DNA from: Tubulanus polymorphus
Lineage: Eukaryota; Nemertea; Palaeonemertea; Tubulaniformes; Tubulanidae
Assembly: GCF_964204645.1 (NCBI RefSeq)
Contig: NC_134026.1
Coordinates: 2,852,001 to 2,916,000 of the forward strand
DNA length: 64,000 nucleotides
Reading direction: 5' to 3'
The notes beneath the pieces were generated by a model. That model saw only the letters and a list, made by a program, of their open reading frames with translations. It was not told the DNA's origin and ran no database searches. The position numbers and the translations under genes are program-made. Below, in pieces: positions 1 to 12,200 of this stretch. Numbering within the stretch: position 1 is the stretch's first letter; every line of letters starts with the position of its first letter.

Positions 1-1629
1 GATCATATCACACGTGGCATCACCATTTTTATTCATTTCTTCATATAGATTTCTCCGGCGAATCCACCAGTGAATTGGTCCCTACTGATCTCAGAGAATT
101 TGGAATTCTGGATATGAATTCAGTTTGAATTATTCATTTCGGAAGGAACTCGAAACGGAAATTTCTACTTGATAATCTTTTATAAATTCAGTTTTGCATT
201 TGGTTGAGACCTTATCGACATGACCATTTATTTTAGGATGCAAATTATTTTTTGTATTTTTGTTATTCAAGCAACGACATTAATTGAATCTGAAGCTGCT
301 ATTAATAACCTGTAGAAGCGGCTAATGATTGACGATAAAGAACATCTTACGAAACTCATTCCCAACGTTCTGCGTCAATCGTGTTGATAATAATAAGATG
401 TTCCCTAAATGACCATAGATGAATGTGAAGACTTCTAGAGAATGCACTGCTGGCGAAGCTTACCCGGTTTTGATGGAAATATATTCCAAAAACTCGTATT
501 TCGAGAGAATACTTAATGGGTTTTCATTCTTAATAATTCACTTTGAAATCTAATTCAAACCGTCCAAAATACCACGTTTTTACGGTTTATTTTCTCAGTT
601 CGTACAATAATGTTTCGTTTCTACCAGACGTGATGGTTGGTAGGTTGATTAAACCTGTTCCTCCCTAGGCTATTCTATACAGGAAGAATAAAATTTTTGC
701 CAGAAATTGACACTTCTCCAAAGATAAGTGCTAGATATTGTGATTGGCCATCGTGAAGGAATAAAACAAAAAAATAGTAGTAAACATGTATATTGATGAA
801 CACGTTCCACCTTGGTTTGTTAAGACACTGCGTCACGTTATCATTTGTTGTCGCTGTTCAAATGAATGGCATCAGAAATTCGTGTGGAGTTGATGTATTA
901 CTCGATAAAATCGGGTTTGACCTAAAGATTGTTTATCTCCCTGTAACAGTACGGCGGCGTGTAATGATGGCTGAATCGTGACAACCACCCGATTAAAGAA
1001 TTACCTAATGAGGCAGTGACGTGATTTATCAAATACAATCCAGTTGTGTAGATGTCAGACTGCATGGCGCCCTTTTTAAGTCCCTACGATCACATTTTTA
1101 AATTGGGCATATAATGACTGAAAGTGAAGAGTATTTGTAATGTATATGAACAAAATATCTGTGTAACAGACCCCCACCAGGACGATCGCGTAGAAATCTC
1201 AGTGTTTGTTCTCGGCTTTTAAATACCGTGATAATAGAATATCTGTCAACAGGTTTTATCACCGAGTCGATGGATTGACGTGAAATTGATGTACATCGCC
1301 ACCATTCAAGAATTCCTGTCTCCTACCATTACAGAGCTTAGTTACGATGGTCGAAACAGGGTGCAAATAATTTATTCAGAAGCTCTTTCATCTCCTAAGT
1401 CTCCGTACGTAAACCATCCTTTGTAAGGATTAATCTTAGACTAATTGAGACATGAATGGAATGAATAATCATTTCTCCTACGTGAATCTACGTTTAGAAA
1501 TACGTTTTAAACTTTGAATCCTACTCTGCTGATGCAGGTAATCAGTAGGTCATCATTTATAATGGTGTTTTTTGAGTAAAGTCTAATCAGAATCGTAAAT
1601 GTACCACGAGCCATCCGTGACTTGATGTT

Positions 1630-1713
1630 TCGCCCCTCAATCAATCTCCCCTTCCCCCTCCTCTCCTCCGTCTTCCCCCCTCTCCATCTCTCCGTCTCTT
1701 CGTCCATCTCTTT
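1630..1713. repeat. Polypyrimidine (C/T) tract
   Basis: About 80 bases are almost purely C and T on the + strand, rich in CCTCC, CCCCC and TCTCTC runs. Long homopurine-homopyrimidine tracts can adopt triplex DNA; here it is only a visible composition anomaly in an AT-rich background. Confidence 0.75.
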
Positions 1714-2149
1714 ATATCAACTGTGACCAGATCAGTATATATTTATTGACAGTATATATAAATGTAGTCTTTCAAAAAAAGCAAAGAAGTCGACTTATTT
1801 GATATGTCAGATTCACAATCTGACGATGTAATGGGTCTCGTGTCCTTACCACCGCAGACGAGGAAGCTTTAACAAACATAAGAGATGAGTAAACACTACA
1901 TTTCCAGCAAAACAACCGACTGAAGATGGACGTTCAGTGTTTGACCGGATAAAAGGGATATCTAATGTTATACGTGGTGTCTGGATTATGTTCCCCCAGT
2001 CATTTTCTTTATTTTACCTGACGTGGCTTGTTAGACATGTTGCTTTATACATGTATCATTCCGCATGGACTGGGATAAAAAAAAACTGTAAAAAAACTAT
2101 GTGAAATGTGAAACAGACTGAAGTGAAATGAAATCTTAAATGCTTATTG

Positions 2150-2262
2150 TGATTGTAGTTATAATTACAATTGCAATTATAGATTTTAATTACAATTATT
2201 ATCATTGTCGTAATCATTATTATCTATTATCTATTATTATCATCACTATTATGATCTAAATC
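2150..2262. repeat. AT-rich simple repeat (ATT/TAATTACAA)
   Basis: The tract is dominated by interrupted ATT/TTA units with a self-complementary centre containing ATTGCAATTA. It looks like microsatellite-like low-complexity DNA with no coding content. Confidence 0.65.
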
Positions 2263-5245
2263 ACTACTATATAGACCTGTTTTTTCTTGTTTCTAATGCA
2301 CTCTTCTTGCACGTTTGCACGTGGATCCAGTGCCGGATTTTGAAAATAATCTTACTCTGTAATGTAGTTCAATGAAAATAAATCATTATTATCAATATCG
2401 AGAATTTCTATGGATAATAATGGGATGAGAATTCTCATCATCAATGGTTGCAGTTGCGTCCATTAGTCCTTCCTTGACCAGACGCGTGCAATGATATATC
2501 ATTCGACTGGATAACCCACATGGTTCACCACCGTGAAAAACGGTCATCATACGATCTTCTAACATAATAAAGGGATTTGGATGAAAATGAGTGCGCACGT
2601 ACCTCATACCAAAACACAAAAAAACCCTGCATTATCATTTTCCGTTCTTACCACTAAGGGATGAAAATTTGAAAAAAGAATCTCATTTCAGCCCGGCAGA
2701 AAACCCGTTATCGCTGCCTATGCCGCTATATTCCTTAATTGTTTTAAACTTTGCGGTATGTTCAAACGAAATATCACGGCAAAAGTCGTAACGAGTTGCA
2801 GCGAATATGATTTACTACTCACATAAAGTTGATATGAAAAAATAGAATGATCTATAAGAAACTTTCTCTTTTCCTGCTGAATTGTCTAGTGGACAGAGTG
2901 CTTTTTATCCACGTCATATAATTCCGTCCCTTTCTCTTCCGCAATCAATCCTTTCGCGTGAACCTTTCATTTTTCTGTTCTATGCCAGCAAAACTGTTGA
3001 TGTTTGCCTGCTAATAAAATCTGGCTTTCTTGATGTTGATCACGTGTAGATAGAAAGGTGTGCAACCATACGCTTGTGCACGGTTTCATCTCATCCATCA
3101 ATTCAATATGCGAATAATAAAAGGCAAGAGCTTCTGAAGCATTTGCAGACGCAATAATCAACCTGCAACCACATAAAGTGATTGACAAACTAGATTTCAC
3201 ATTTTTTCAAGTTTAATATCAAATCAGACACCAGTATGAAAAAAAAATGAAATAAATCACTTCGTTGGTGACACACGTCGGCTTCTATTTGACAGTTGGG
3301 CGAATCTTAGCTCTTATGCATTTGTGAGTATGTAAGTGTCTTCTAAGGTTACGTGTGTGCCACTTGCGTACGTTTTTCAACACTATTCTAAGAACCCATC
3401 CATCAATATCCAATCCAAAGCGATTTGCTACCGGTGCCAGCGTCGCGCCAAGGATGAAAAAAAAAACGTGATGCCAGATTTGCATGAGACTTTCTATTTC
3501 AAGATCGCGGGCCTGTAAGAAGAAAAAAGGTCATCATCAAGTCTTTACTGATGACTCGAGGCTTTGCAACTCCTGAAGATACGATTATTTGTTAGCACCT
3601 CAGTGGTTTTACGTCTCCATAACCATCCATTAAAATTGTACCCATAGGGCTTTACAAGTTTCTTAGAATCATTTACTTTTTTTCTTGTGGCGCTTGGCGA
3701 TAATAACTTGAATATATGCATTCGAATTTTGACATATGACTGCATGTTAAAACTTCGAAAAGGCGCCTAGTTATTTATTGTTTGGTGGAGACACGGAGTT
3801 AGAATCCCTAAGAGATGACCGTGGTAAGAATAATTCCGAAGTGCGAATATTGAATGGCGGAGGTAGAAGAGCGATTTGATAAGTATCCAGTGGTGTTAGG
3901 TTTCACCTAGCAAGCAAGGTCACATTTTCATAATATTATTTATGATATTAACACGATGGCCAATTATTTCCGTCCTTTTCGCTATCAGATGATTAGATTG
4001 ATAACTAATGCGATGATTTGTTGGATTATTGTCCTAGAAACAAGCTCAGTTTATTTTCCGAGTGATTCCACAGCGCATGAATACCGAATTATCGAATACT
4101 TGCATTTACACTGATCATGTATCTTGTACATACACACCTGAATCCGTAAGTCTGATTTCCCATACGGCATCTCAACTGAAATGCTCCGCCGGATATCCGG
4201 TTTATTTACCGACAAATTGACAAAAACACTTCATTATTAGCTCGATACTGCAGGAGTAATAATGGCCGGTTAGCGTAGGAATTTATGGCGTTCTAACGGC
4301 CATGATGTCGTCGAGGGGAATCATTTACCAAAGGTGATGAGAAATCCGGACATTGACAGCGAAGGTGCGCGTATAACAGGTGGAAAGCGGTAAAAGTTTT
4401 ATGAAGACCGGTGTACAACATCAGTAGTTCTCACCGCAATAGACTATATATTTCAGTCTTGAGTGATTGTCGTGTTTAAAAATAGTCGCACAGCAAACAT
4501 ATTTGATCTTTACAAAACTATATTTGCCATCAATTAGTGTTATCTCTACCTGTATCTTAAAGTTTGACGATGTACATTTTCAAAAGACTCACAATGGATA
4601 TTACGCGGAGTTTGAAACACGTGTAATTCTCTTATAACACTTAGGAGCTGAATAACACGATTCAAATGCAAAAACAAAGTGAATCTGAACATTTTCCGGA
4701 TTATACTGAATTCAACATCTAAGGGTTAACATCACCTCATCTATTCACAAAGCCACCGGTGCTAGATTTATCTACATTATAATGTGTGCTAGATAGTTGA
4801 GCTATATTTCAATTAAAACTTGTTCCATCACAAGGCGAATATTTGTAAGAGCGATCATTATCGGGTATGTGATGATTATCCATCCACACAATAAAGAGTC
4901 AAATGTGCCCTTTCTTCTCCCGAACTCTTGCCCTCTTAGATCCGCCCTGGATCATTATATACCAAATGCGATCCGATATAAAATTCGATCAAAATCCGAT
5001 GTAAATATCATATCGACATTCGTTGCTTCCAGACCATCAGAAGCTCTCTACGAATGCCACTAACTAAACTTTAAGTTCACAACCTTATGAAATCCTTAAT
5101 ATCCGTCGACATTGATAAACATCACGTAACAATATTTGCTTACTGTATCGAAGGCGACGTGTTTGAAATCAGTTCAATCGACTTCCAAGACTTTTATCCC
5201 GTACACTACACTGTTAGAAAAAATCTTGTAAATTTACTAAAAAAT

Positions 5246-5371
5246 CCTGGCAGCAAAGTTGACTAGCAAAAGTTGTAAAATTACACGCACTTGTAACCAG
5301 TACAATAACTTGTAATACTACAAGATTCAATTGTAGAAATACAACTTTTCCCAGTCAACTTTGCTGCCAGG
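5246..5371. repeat. Subterminal hairpin of the CACTG element
   Basis: A 19-bp arm, CCTGGCAGCAAAGTTGACT, at 5246-5264 is repeated exactly in inverted orientation at 5353-5371. The 88-bp spacer itself carries a weaker inverted pair (AAAGTTGTA and TACAACTTT). Confidence 0.9.
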
Positions 5372-6709
5372 AATTTTCAGTAAATTTACAAGATTTGATT
5401 TCATTTCACAAGACAAATATGTAAAACAATAACAACAGATTTTACATGTAACAATATAACATAGATGATTTATTCTTAGAAAATACTCCTAAAGTTTAAA
5501 TTTGAATTATTCTTCTACGAAACCAAAAAAGCTGTCATACATACTCAATGTATAAACAAACAAGTAACATTTCATGGTAGAACTTCAAATATTTACATGT
5601 CCGTATTTCAGATTCTTGTTAGACATCAATGTTCCAAATTGGTTACTTTTAACACATGTACAGTGTAACCACCTCACAACCTTGTATGATTACCCAATGT
5701 TTTAAGAAACACTGGTATAATGAACACTAGAAAATGCTGACAATCCTGCCTGACCAAAGAGAAAATTCACAAACCGCATATGAACTATTAAATTCATTGT
5801 TCTGGGAGGTTTCGTTGCAACAAGATTTTCATTTAACAAGTTCTCATTACATTCAAAGATATTAAAAATCTTTATGTCATGATTTTAAAAAAATAATTGT
5901 TTTGCCACTCTCTCAAATTATTTTAGCTTGCACAAAGGAAAGACAAATTGAAAAACAGTTAACAAGTTCACTGCTGCCCAAAACGACTTAGTTAGACCAG
6001 CTTTCATCTATGTGACACAACTTAGTTTAGATTACTTGTACATGAACTTAATCTATATGTCCTTACATGTAATCATAGTTATAATCAATCGAAAATGATA
6101 CGAATTAAGATCTACTTCACATGAATTAATGAAAATCGAGTGACTAAATTTAAGTCAAAACTTTTGACGCACTCATATCCACATTTTCAAAGAAAATTGT
6201 CAAAAATTTGAGCAGATGAATGTTTTGAACAACGATGTCAAAACATAATACAATCAAAAGAGATTTTATGAGAAAAATAAAACTCTTTAACAGAGAAGAA
6301 CAAGTTCAAAATTATCTAATACACATCATAGAATTTTAACCTGACTTAACTTAAAGCTCCTCTGGCATGGTTCTCACACTTACAAGAATTAAAAATTCCC
6401 AAGTTTTTCCCTGTACTGTGGGAACCATGCTCTAGTGGAGTGTCAAGCGTCAGACGCGACGAAATCTAATATAAGAAATGAAAATCACATTCCACACAAA
6501 ACATTTCATAAACTTTTGAAACTCTTAACACCATATATAATAAAAGTTAATATTTGATATTAAAACAAAAATCTTTAATCTTTAAAATCAAAAGATTATG
6601 AATTCACTTGAATTCCGACCATACAAGTGCATCAATTAATGGATGAGACCAGTTTCCTGCCATATTTTATATGCTTATATAAATGTACTATTAATTAATT
6701 ATGCAAGGT

Positions 6710-6851
6710 TTACAAGTGGTTACTCTTAATGCCCCAATCTGAATCCATTTCCTTCAAGTCGTTCACGAGTCTAATTATCCTTGGGTCCACTGAATACTTG
6801 CGTTTCTTCAACGATTTTGAACCTTTGTCAGGGTTTATATTCATGACACAC
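6710..6851 (-). CDS. Possible terminal exon inside the transposon
   Basis: On the minus strand a good acceptor (pyrimidine-rich CTTACAG) precedes 142 bases. They contain a 44-codon frame from an ATG at 6842-6844 to a TAA at 6710-6712. The peptide is charged and looks protein-like (it contains SLKKRKYSVDPRIIRLV and ends DSDWGIKSNHL). I do not recognise a family. It may be a remnant of an element-encoded or captured gene. The frame does not join cleanly to the other candidate exon at 7068-7143, so this is tentative. Confidence 0.25.
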
Positions 6852-7067
6852 CTGTAAGAAAAAAAGGGTAAGTATCAACCTTTAATCTTTCTAAAAATTG
6901 TCTCACCTAGGAGATTACAAGTCTGCAACTAATGCATAATAGCTTCATCGGGATAATGAGTCTCATAACTAAAGTGCTTGTAATCATATGAAATCAATTT
7001 ACTTATAAATATTTAGTACTTCTCATCTTAACACTTTTGACTTGAATTTTGGTCCTTTATAGTTCAC

Positions 7068-7143
7068 CTTGGAATAGGGTATGACTGAATTTAACAATGG
7101 GGAACTGTATGCACATTCTTTACACTGATATCGCATGGGAAAA
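7068..7143 (-). CDS. Possible internal exon with half zinc finger
   Basis: A minus-strand stretch is bounded by an acceptor (TTTTTTCAG) and a donor (AAG/GTGAAC). One frame reads FPMRYQCKECAYSSPLLN and includes a CxxC pair as in the first half of a C2H2 zinc finger, but no paired histidines follow in this exon. If real, it belongs to a gene carried by the transposon. Phase disagreement with the exon at 6710-6851 argues for decay or for a missing exon. Confidence 0.2.
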
Positions 7144-7755
7144 CTGAAAAAATTAATCAAAACTTAGTAAGATTCTCCACTAAGGCACTAGATAAAATAT
7201 GATCGTCTTCATAAGCTAGGGGTCCAGGGACACCATGTCCACTCGGGAAGTGGTTTGAAATGCCGAACAAACAGAAAATTTCAATATTCAACGCCCCATG
7301 ATGGTTGGACCATGACATATGCCTACAAGTTCTACAAGGACTAATGACCTTGAAACTCAACATATACAACATGTCATAAGCTACAACTTTGTAATTGATT
7401 GTGGTTAGAAAATATTCATAGGTACCAATATAAATAGGCAAATTGTATATAATTCAATATTCAACGCCCCCTGGTGTGGTGGCGAGAGAGTAGAGTTGGT
7501 GGTAGCCACGGCAATTTTTTGGGCCTCATTCTTTAACAAGAACTGTTTTATCAAATATATAGAGAATTCAACTAAACTTGTTATCACAACATAGGCCTAC
7601 ATCATATACTTACACTGAGGTTGCTCGATCTATCCTTATTTAATCCAAACGAATGCTAATTCGATCCACTTCACGTTTCCACTTCCACGCTTACCACGCT
7701 TTCCAACAGGTGTTTATTCAACGACAGTAGCGAGAGTAAGGTTACTCACTGTGAT

Positions 7756-7863
7756 GTTCGAGTCCCGTAAATAGACGTTCAATATCATTACGTTCGAATC
7801 CCAAAATTCATTCAGTATCGTTGTGAGGTTCGAATCCCATGATTAATTCACCGATGTATATTA
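7756..7863. repeat. 36-bp minisatellite with tRNA box-B-like core, three copies
   Basis: GTTCGAGTCCC at 7756, GTTCGAATCCC at 7792 and GTTCGAATCCC at 7828 are spaced exactly 36 bp apart. The rest of each unit has diverged. The shared core resembles the pol III box B (GGTTCGANTCC), but no A box or tRNA fold accompanies it. Confidence 0.7.
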
Positions 7864-8154
7864 ATCAATTACACTACAATTTTTTTTAAATAACCTCTGT
7901 GGCTTTGTATCAAACCATTAAAAATTATTTCTTAAGTAATGGCTCATGGTACCTTAGCCAACACTTGGCCTGTAATCAGTAATGTAACATAACAAGGATT
8001 TCTTGTAGATTTACAGAGAATAACAGCATAAACTGTAATTGTCAAATACTATATTGTAAATTGACAGCGTGATTGTAAATTTTACATAAATTATGTACAT
8101 TACAAGATATCTTGTAACAATTTTGCTGTAAAATTGCAGTTATTTTTAACAGTG

Positions 8155-8476
8155 TACCACGTCGACGGACAAACCATAAATCTCTTCAACTTAGGTGGAG
8201 GACGAATCTAAGCCGTCTGGCACAACTACTTACAAATCAATCGAGAATTTGCTAGATTTCATTAAGTCTGTAATAGACTTTCCGTGTAAATTGCATCGGT
8301 AGAGTGATCGATGCGGACAAAAGGCGGCTGGCGTAACAAAACGAAACGAGCTGTTGATTACGGAACCTGATTTGAGACTTGTACAAAAACACTGTAAACG
8401 ATGTACATGTGCAATTCTTAATAATTGATTTTTCATTCGATGCGTTTCTCATTCTTATTTCGTTGTCTAATTTCAG
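8155..8476 (+). other. Intron 3' part before the GPCR exon
   Basis: This stretch lies between the transposon end and the acceptor TCTAATTTCAG that opens the GPCR exon. It holds no recognisable coding sequence and is probably intron. Confidence 0.5.
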
Positions 8477-9270
8477 GTAAACTAGTTCCGTATTTGGAGA
8501 ATCTATCGTCACACGCTTCAGTTCTAACGATACTTGCGATCAGTTTCGAACGTTACTACGCAATCTGCCATCCATTCCAAGCTCAGTACAATTGCACAGC
8601 CGAACGGTCGATAAAAGTTCTTATCGGAGTCTGGATTTTCGCCATCGCCGTGTCAGTGCCTTTTATATTCACCACTGAACTAGGAACTGCCAAATTTACG
8701 AAGACTGGTCAAACGGTCACCACATGCCGAACGGTCGCCACGACTCGGAAGTCGCGCGCATTTTTTACGACGAATATAGCGCTTTTTTTCTTTATTCCGG
8801 TCGTAATACTTGTCGTTCTATACAGCAATATCATCCTGCGGTTGTTTAACGATGCCCAACAGCTGCTACAAGGTGACGTGAATAGCAGTTCTACGTTGCG
8901 GACCAGGCGACAAGTTGTTTATATGTTAATTTCTATAATTGTGCTTTTCGTAACGTGTATGTTGCCGTTTCGTATATTATCATTCTATATGATGTTCACC
9001 CCTATGGAACGCATCAGATCAGAGGTCGGTATGTACGGTATGCTCTATCTCGTATTATTCAGCCGGATTATGTATTATCTGAACTCTGCCGGCAATTTCG
9101 TCGTCTATAATGTACTGTCGACGAAATTCCGGGACGCTTTCCGTAAAGCGTTGTGTCCGAGAGTTCATAAAACGCGGCTCGAGCGTCGACTGACTCTGAG
9201 CACCTATTATAGTAGTGGCGCTCGGCATACTTACTACGAAAAAGATTCGGATGAACCAGTGAGCATTTGA
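8477..9270 (+). CDS. Peptide G-protein-coupled receptor, last exon (TM3-TM7), partial
   Basis: This is the 3' exon of a rhodopsin-family (class A) receptor, a plasma-membrane protein expected to signal through G proteins. The exon opens after TCTAATTTCAG with GT; a T from the previous exon would restore the conserved Cys at the start of TM3. Visible landmarks are TM3 ending in ERYYAICHPF (ERY in place of DRY), TM4 (LIGVWIFAIAVSVPFIF), the ECL2 cysteine (TTCRTV), TM5 (FFFIPVVILVVLY), TM6 with CMLPFR, and TM7 with YLNSAGNFVVYN, followed by helix 8 (KFRDAFRKAL). The pattern RQVVYML...LPFR...YLNSA is closest, from memory, to TRH-receptor/ghrelin-receptor-like peptide receptors; the ligand cannot be told. 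The NPxxY proline is replaced (NFVVY). TM1-TM2 exons were not found and may lie left of the window or beyond a long intron that would hold the transposon at 5209-8154. Confidence 0.9.
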
Positions 9271-12200
9271 CAAACGCTGGAACGTACTTTCGCGTGTTGG
9301 AAACAGCGGGAAGCTCTCATACGGAAGTGCGATAACCAAAATTCACAGATCATAATCGAAATGTGTAATTTTGAAAGAACTGTAGATAATTAATCCGACA
9401 TCAACGACCAGAAACATTACATTCGTTTATAACCATTTGTTCGTGATTCCTGAATTTTTCGTTGCGACAAGCTTTTATAGTTTATAGTTTGCGCGCAACA
9501 ACTTTCATCTTGTCTCCTTGGCTGCAGCCGCTTTAATTGATAGTAAAATTATTCAAAAAAGATGAGAGTTCAATTACATTATTGAATGAAATACATGTAC
9601 AATAATTTGTTTCTATGTCTGAGAACTATATGTGTACTTCGATTCATTATCACGATGTTATTACGTATACCTGTATATCATATCATTTGTTAAATTTGAA
9701 ACAAAATATATTCACTGTTTTTTTTCATTAACATTTTACAATTTACATATTTTTGTTTATTTTAGTGCCAAACTAGTCGGTAGGTGTAAAAGGTTATCAT
9801 AGTGGCGGATTAAGTCCACAGTGACGCTCAATTTCCACCATTTTTATCTTTACACTTTTCGTTTTAACGCTGCGTTAAAACCATTGTTTCGGTTCATTAG
9901 ATTTTATTTTCACCGTGTAGCATTAAAACCATAAGTTGATTGTAACACCGGTAAGTGAAAAATGAAAGAAAAAAAAAATGTCGGAGATTGCGTGTCATCA
10001 TCTTGTTCAAGGTCGCCCGAATCAACCACCGTAGATGTGGTCTGACGTGGGTCGTTTATTTTTGGCTAAATGTTGGATCGATTTTCAGTGTGAATGACGT
10101 GCGAAGGGCACAATACCCGATCGCATTTTGATCCATCACAGCTCGACGAACGCGTTTTTGATCGTGTAGAGCTCACCGCCGATTGACGTCGGGGAGGAAG
10201 ACAATCTCACTTCACTGCAGGAGCAATTTATTTCTGGCTTATAATTCATATCGCGTATCGCGAATGATGGCTGTTTTAACTGCAAACAGCATAAGGCAAT
10301 GTCGTCGCCATTTTGGTTTTTAACTGGCGTATTTTGTTAATCTCTTGCGGAATGGAGAGATTTTACCCAAAAGTTCTAAGCTTTAAGAGAACTGCAATGA
10401 CATAAAATTTGATTGTAATTTCAGATATGAGTAGCTCATAGCTACGGAAGCGTCCTGGGGACGTATCCATTTCGAGGTTAATTCCGAGCTTGTTACTCGG
10501 AATAAACTAGTTTTCCCAGTTAAAAGCGATTTTTTTTTAGGTTTATTCCGAGTTTGTAACCCGGTATTTTTAATAGATATGTCCCGAAGACGCTTTCTGT
10601 ACATAGCTTTCCATGTGTATTTGGATGTAGGCGTTAAAGTTGTCAAACATCGACACGAAAATGTCAAATGCCACATTCATGTACATATATGGAACTTCTA
10701 GGAAAAGTATTTTCAAACGATTATTTCACAGTTATGATTTAAATGTAGAAATTCACTTCTATAACGAACGTGCTTTAACGAGTTTAACCTGACTCATGAC
10801 TGAAGAACTAAATACGTCCCAGGCGACGCTTCATTAAACCAGGGAATATGATTTTTTATGCATAATCTTCAAGCTATACATATTCCGCTTCAGGGATCGA
10901 TTTTGGAAAGTCAACGACACATGTAGCTGGAACCCGAAACGATGTCATAAAATCGCATGCCTTATTGGAACAAATGATACATTAATGACCGGGTTACTGG
11001 ACTTGGTTTGGGCAAGAATTGACAAAACGACGACATTATTTGCTGCGAATATTATTCCCATACGGCTGAGATTGACCGACAAGGAATACCATAGCCTTCA
11101 TTAATCATGATCTGTGTAGATATCGTCACTATGTTTATTGTAGATAATTACGGTTAATGAGTGTCATCCAGAAATCCCTGTTGACTAGAATTACTTGCGC
11201 GTAAGTGTCGGAATACTTAGTGGAGAAGCTGACCTTCTATTCCTGTCATGTGTGCTCGTCGTTAAGAAGGAAACAAAATACACATATCAGTCGTTTGGTG
11301 TCAGTTATGGCGGAACAGCTGCGGATTAAATACCGCAATCCACTTCCAGCTTATTATTTCATCCTGTCATCTTAAAATGTGACGAAAAAATGCTTCGCAC
11401 CTGCGATCGACACGAACTCATAGGACAAACTCTTCTGGCTACGAAGTTAGATTTCAATTGTTCAATCCTATCATGACAGTTCGAAGTGAATCATAGGTGC
11501 GTCCCTACGCAAAGATAATATTAACATTTTTACGTCTGAAGTGCGTCCTATTTATTGACCCTGGAACCTGCTAATCGAAATAGATACGTATTAAAAAACG
11601 ACACGTACAAGAGATAACTTATATTATTACCAGTGACACTTGTCAAAGATCAGTATTAGTTAAAAGGCAACGTACAAACATACAAGAAAAATCCTCTAAA
11701 TTTCTAACTAGAGATTTATACTTTATAAGGATTGGCAAAATGTTGTTTTCAATGCGGAACTAGACTTAGCTAACCTTCGTCGGAGTGGATGCTTGCTTGT
11801 TACATAAAGCTACTCGTTTTTTTTCTTTTTGCATACATACAAATTAAAGTTCTGGGTGTCCCGGGTAAAGTTTACGCGATCAAAAAAGTTTTTTCAAGGG
11901 ATCGCTTAGTAGGTGCCCTTGAAGTAACCAGACATTCGAACATGAATGAAAAATCAACCCGAAAATGTAAGGTCAATAAAAATTCACAGATAAAACATTG
12001 AGATTAAAAACTTGAATTATCTAGTCCAAGTAAACTTGATGACGAATCTGTTATCTAGATGATAATGACTTTTTTCGCGCAATCACGTGAATGAATAGGC
12101 TTACCGAATAAATTGCCTCAAAATCTCCCTCATGCTCACATTTCGTCGTTGTCGCCAGTGGAACGCAGGACTACCCAACAAATCTAGGTATGATAAAAAT

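Larger units (their letters stand above)
1..5208. other. Intergenic or intronic DNA, no gene recognised
   Basis: No open frame here shows a recognisable domain, and the short frames (under 90 codons) have no splice-site context or family resemblance. It could be the first intron and 5' region of the GPCR whose last exon lies at 8477, but I could not find an exon encoding TM1-TM2. Low-complexity tracts inside it are listed separately. Confidence 0.6.
5209..8154. mobile_element. DNA transposon with CACTG termini, CACTA/EnSpm-like, probably non-autonomous
   Basis: The left end reads CACTGTTAGAAA and the right end is its inverted form, TTTTTAACAGTG. Both ends are directly flanked by TA (5207-5208 and 8155-8156), which would be a 2-bp target duplication. 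Both ends are crowded with short subterminal motifs in either orientation (CTTGTAA, TTACAAG, TGTAAAA) at about 5220-5430 and 7990-8140, as in CACTA elements. A perfect 19-bp inverted pair (5246-5264 and 5353-5371) makes a large hairpin near the left end. No transposase frame is visible in 2.9 kb, so it is probably a deletion derivative. CACTR termini with 2-3 bp duplications are known for EnSpm/CACTA; assignment to that superfamily is inference. A TA-inserting Tc1/mariner-like element is the alternative. Confidence 0.65.

Noticed and set aside
7157-7587. Two overlapping minus-strand frames within the transposon
   Set aside because: Short, with no codon bias or motif, and not bounded by good splice signals; not a transposase.
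7756-7863. Possible tRNA gene or tRNA-derived SINE because of the box-B-like motifs
   Set aside because: There is no A box, no cloverleaf and no acceptor stem; the motif recurs at 36-bp tandem spacing instead.
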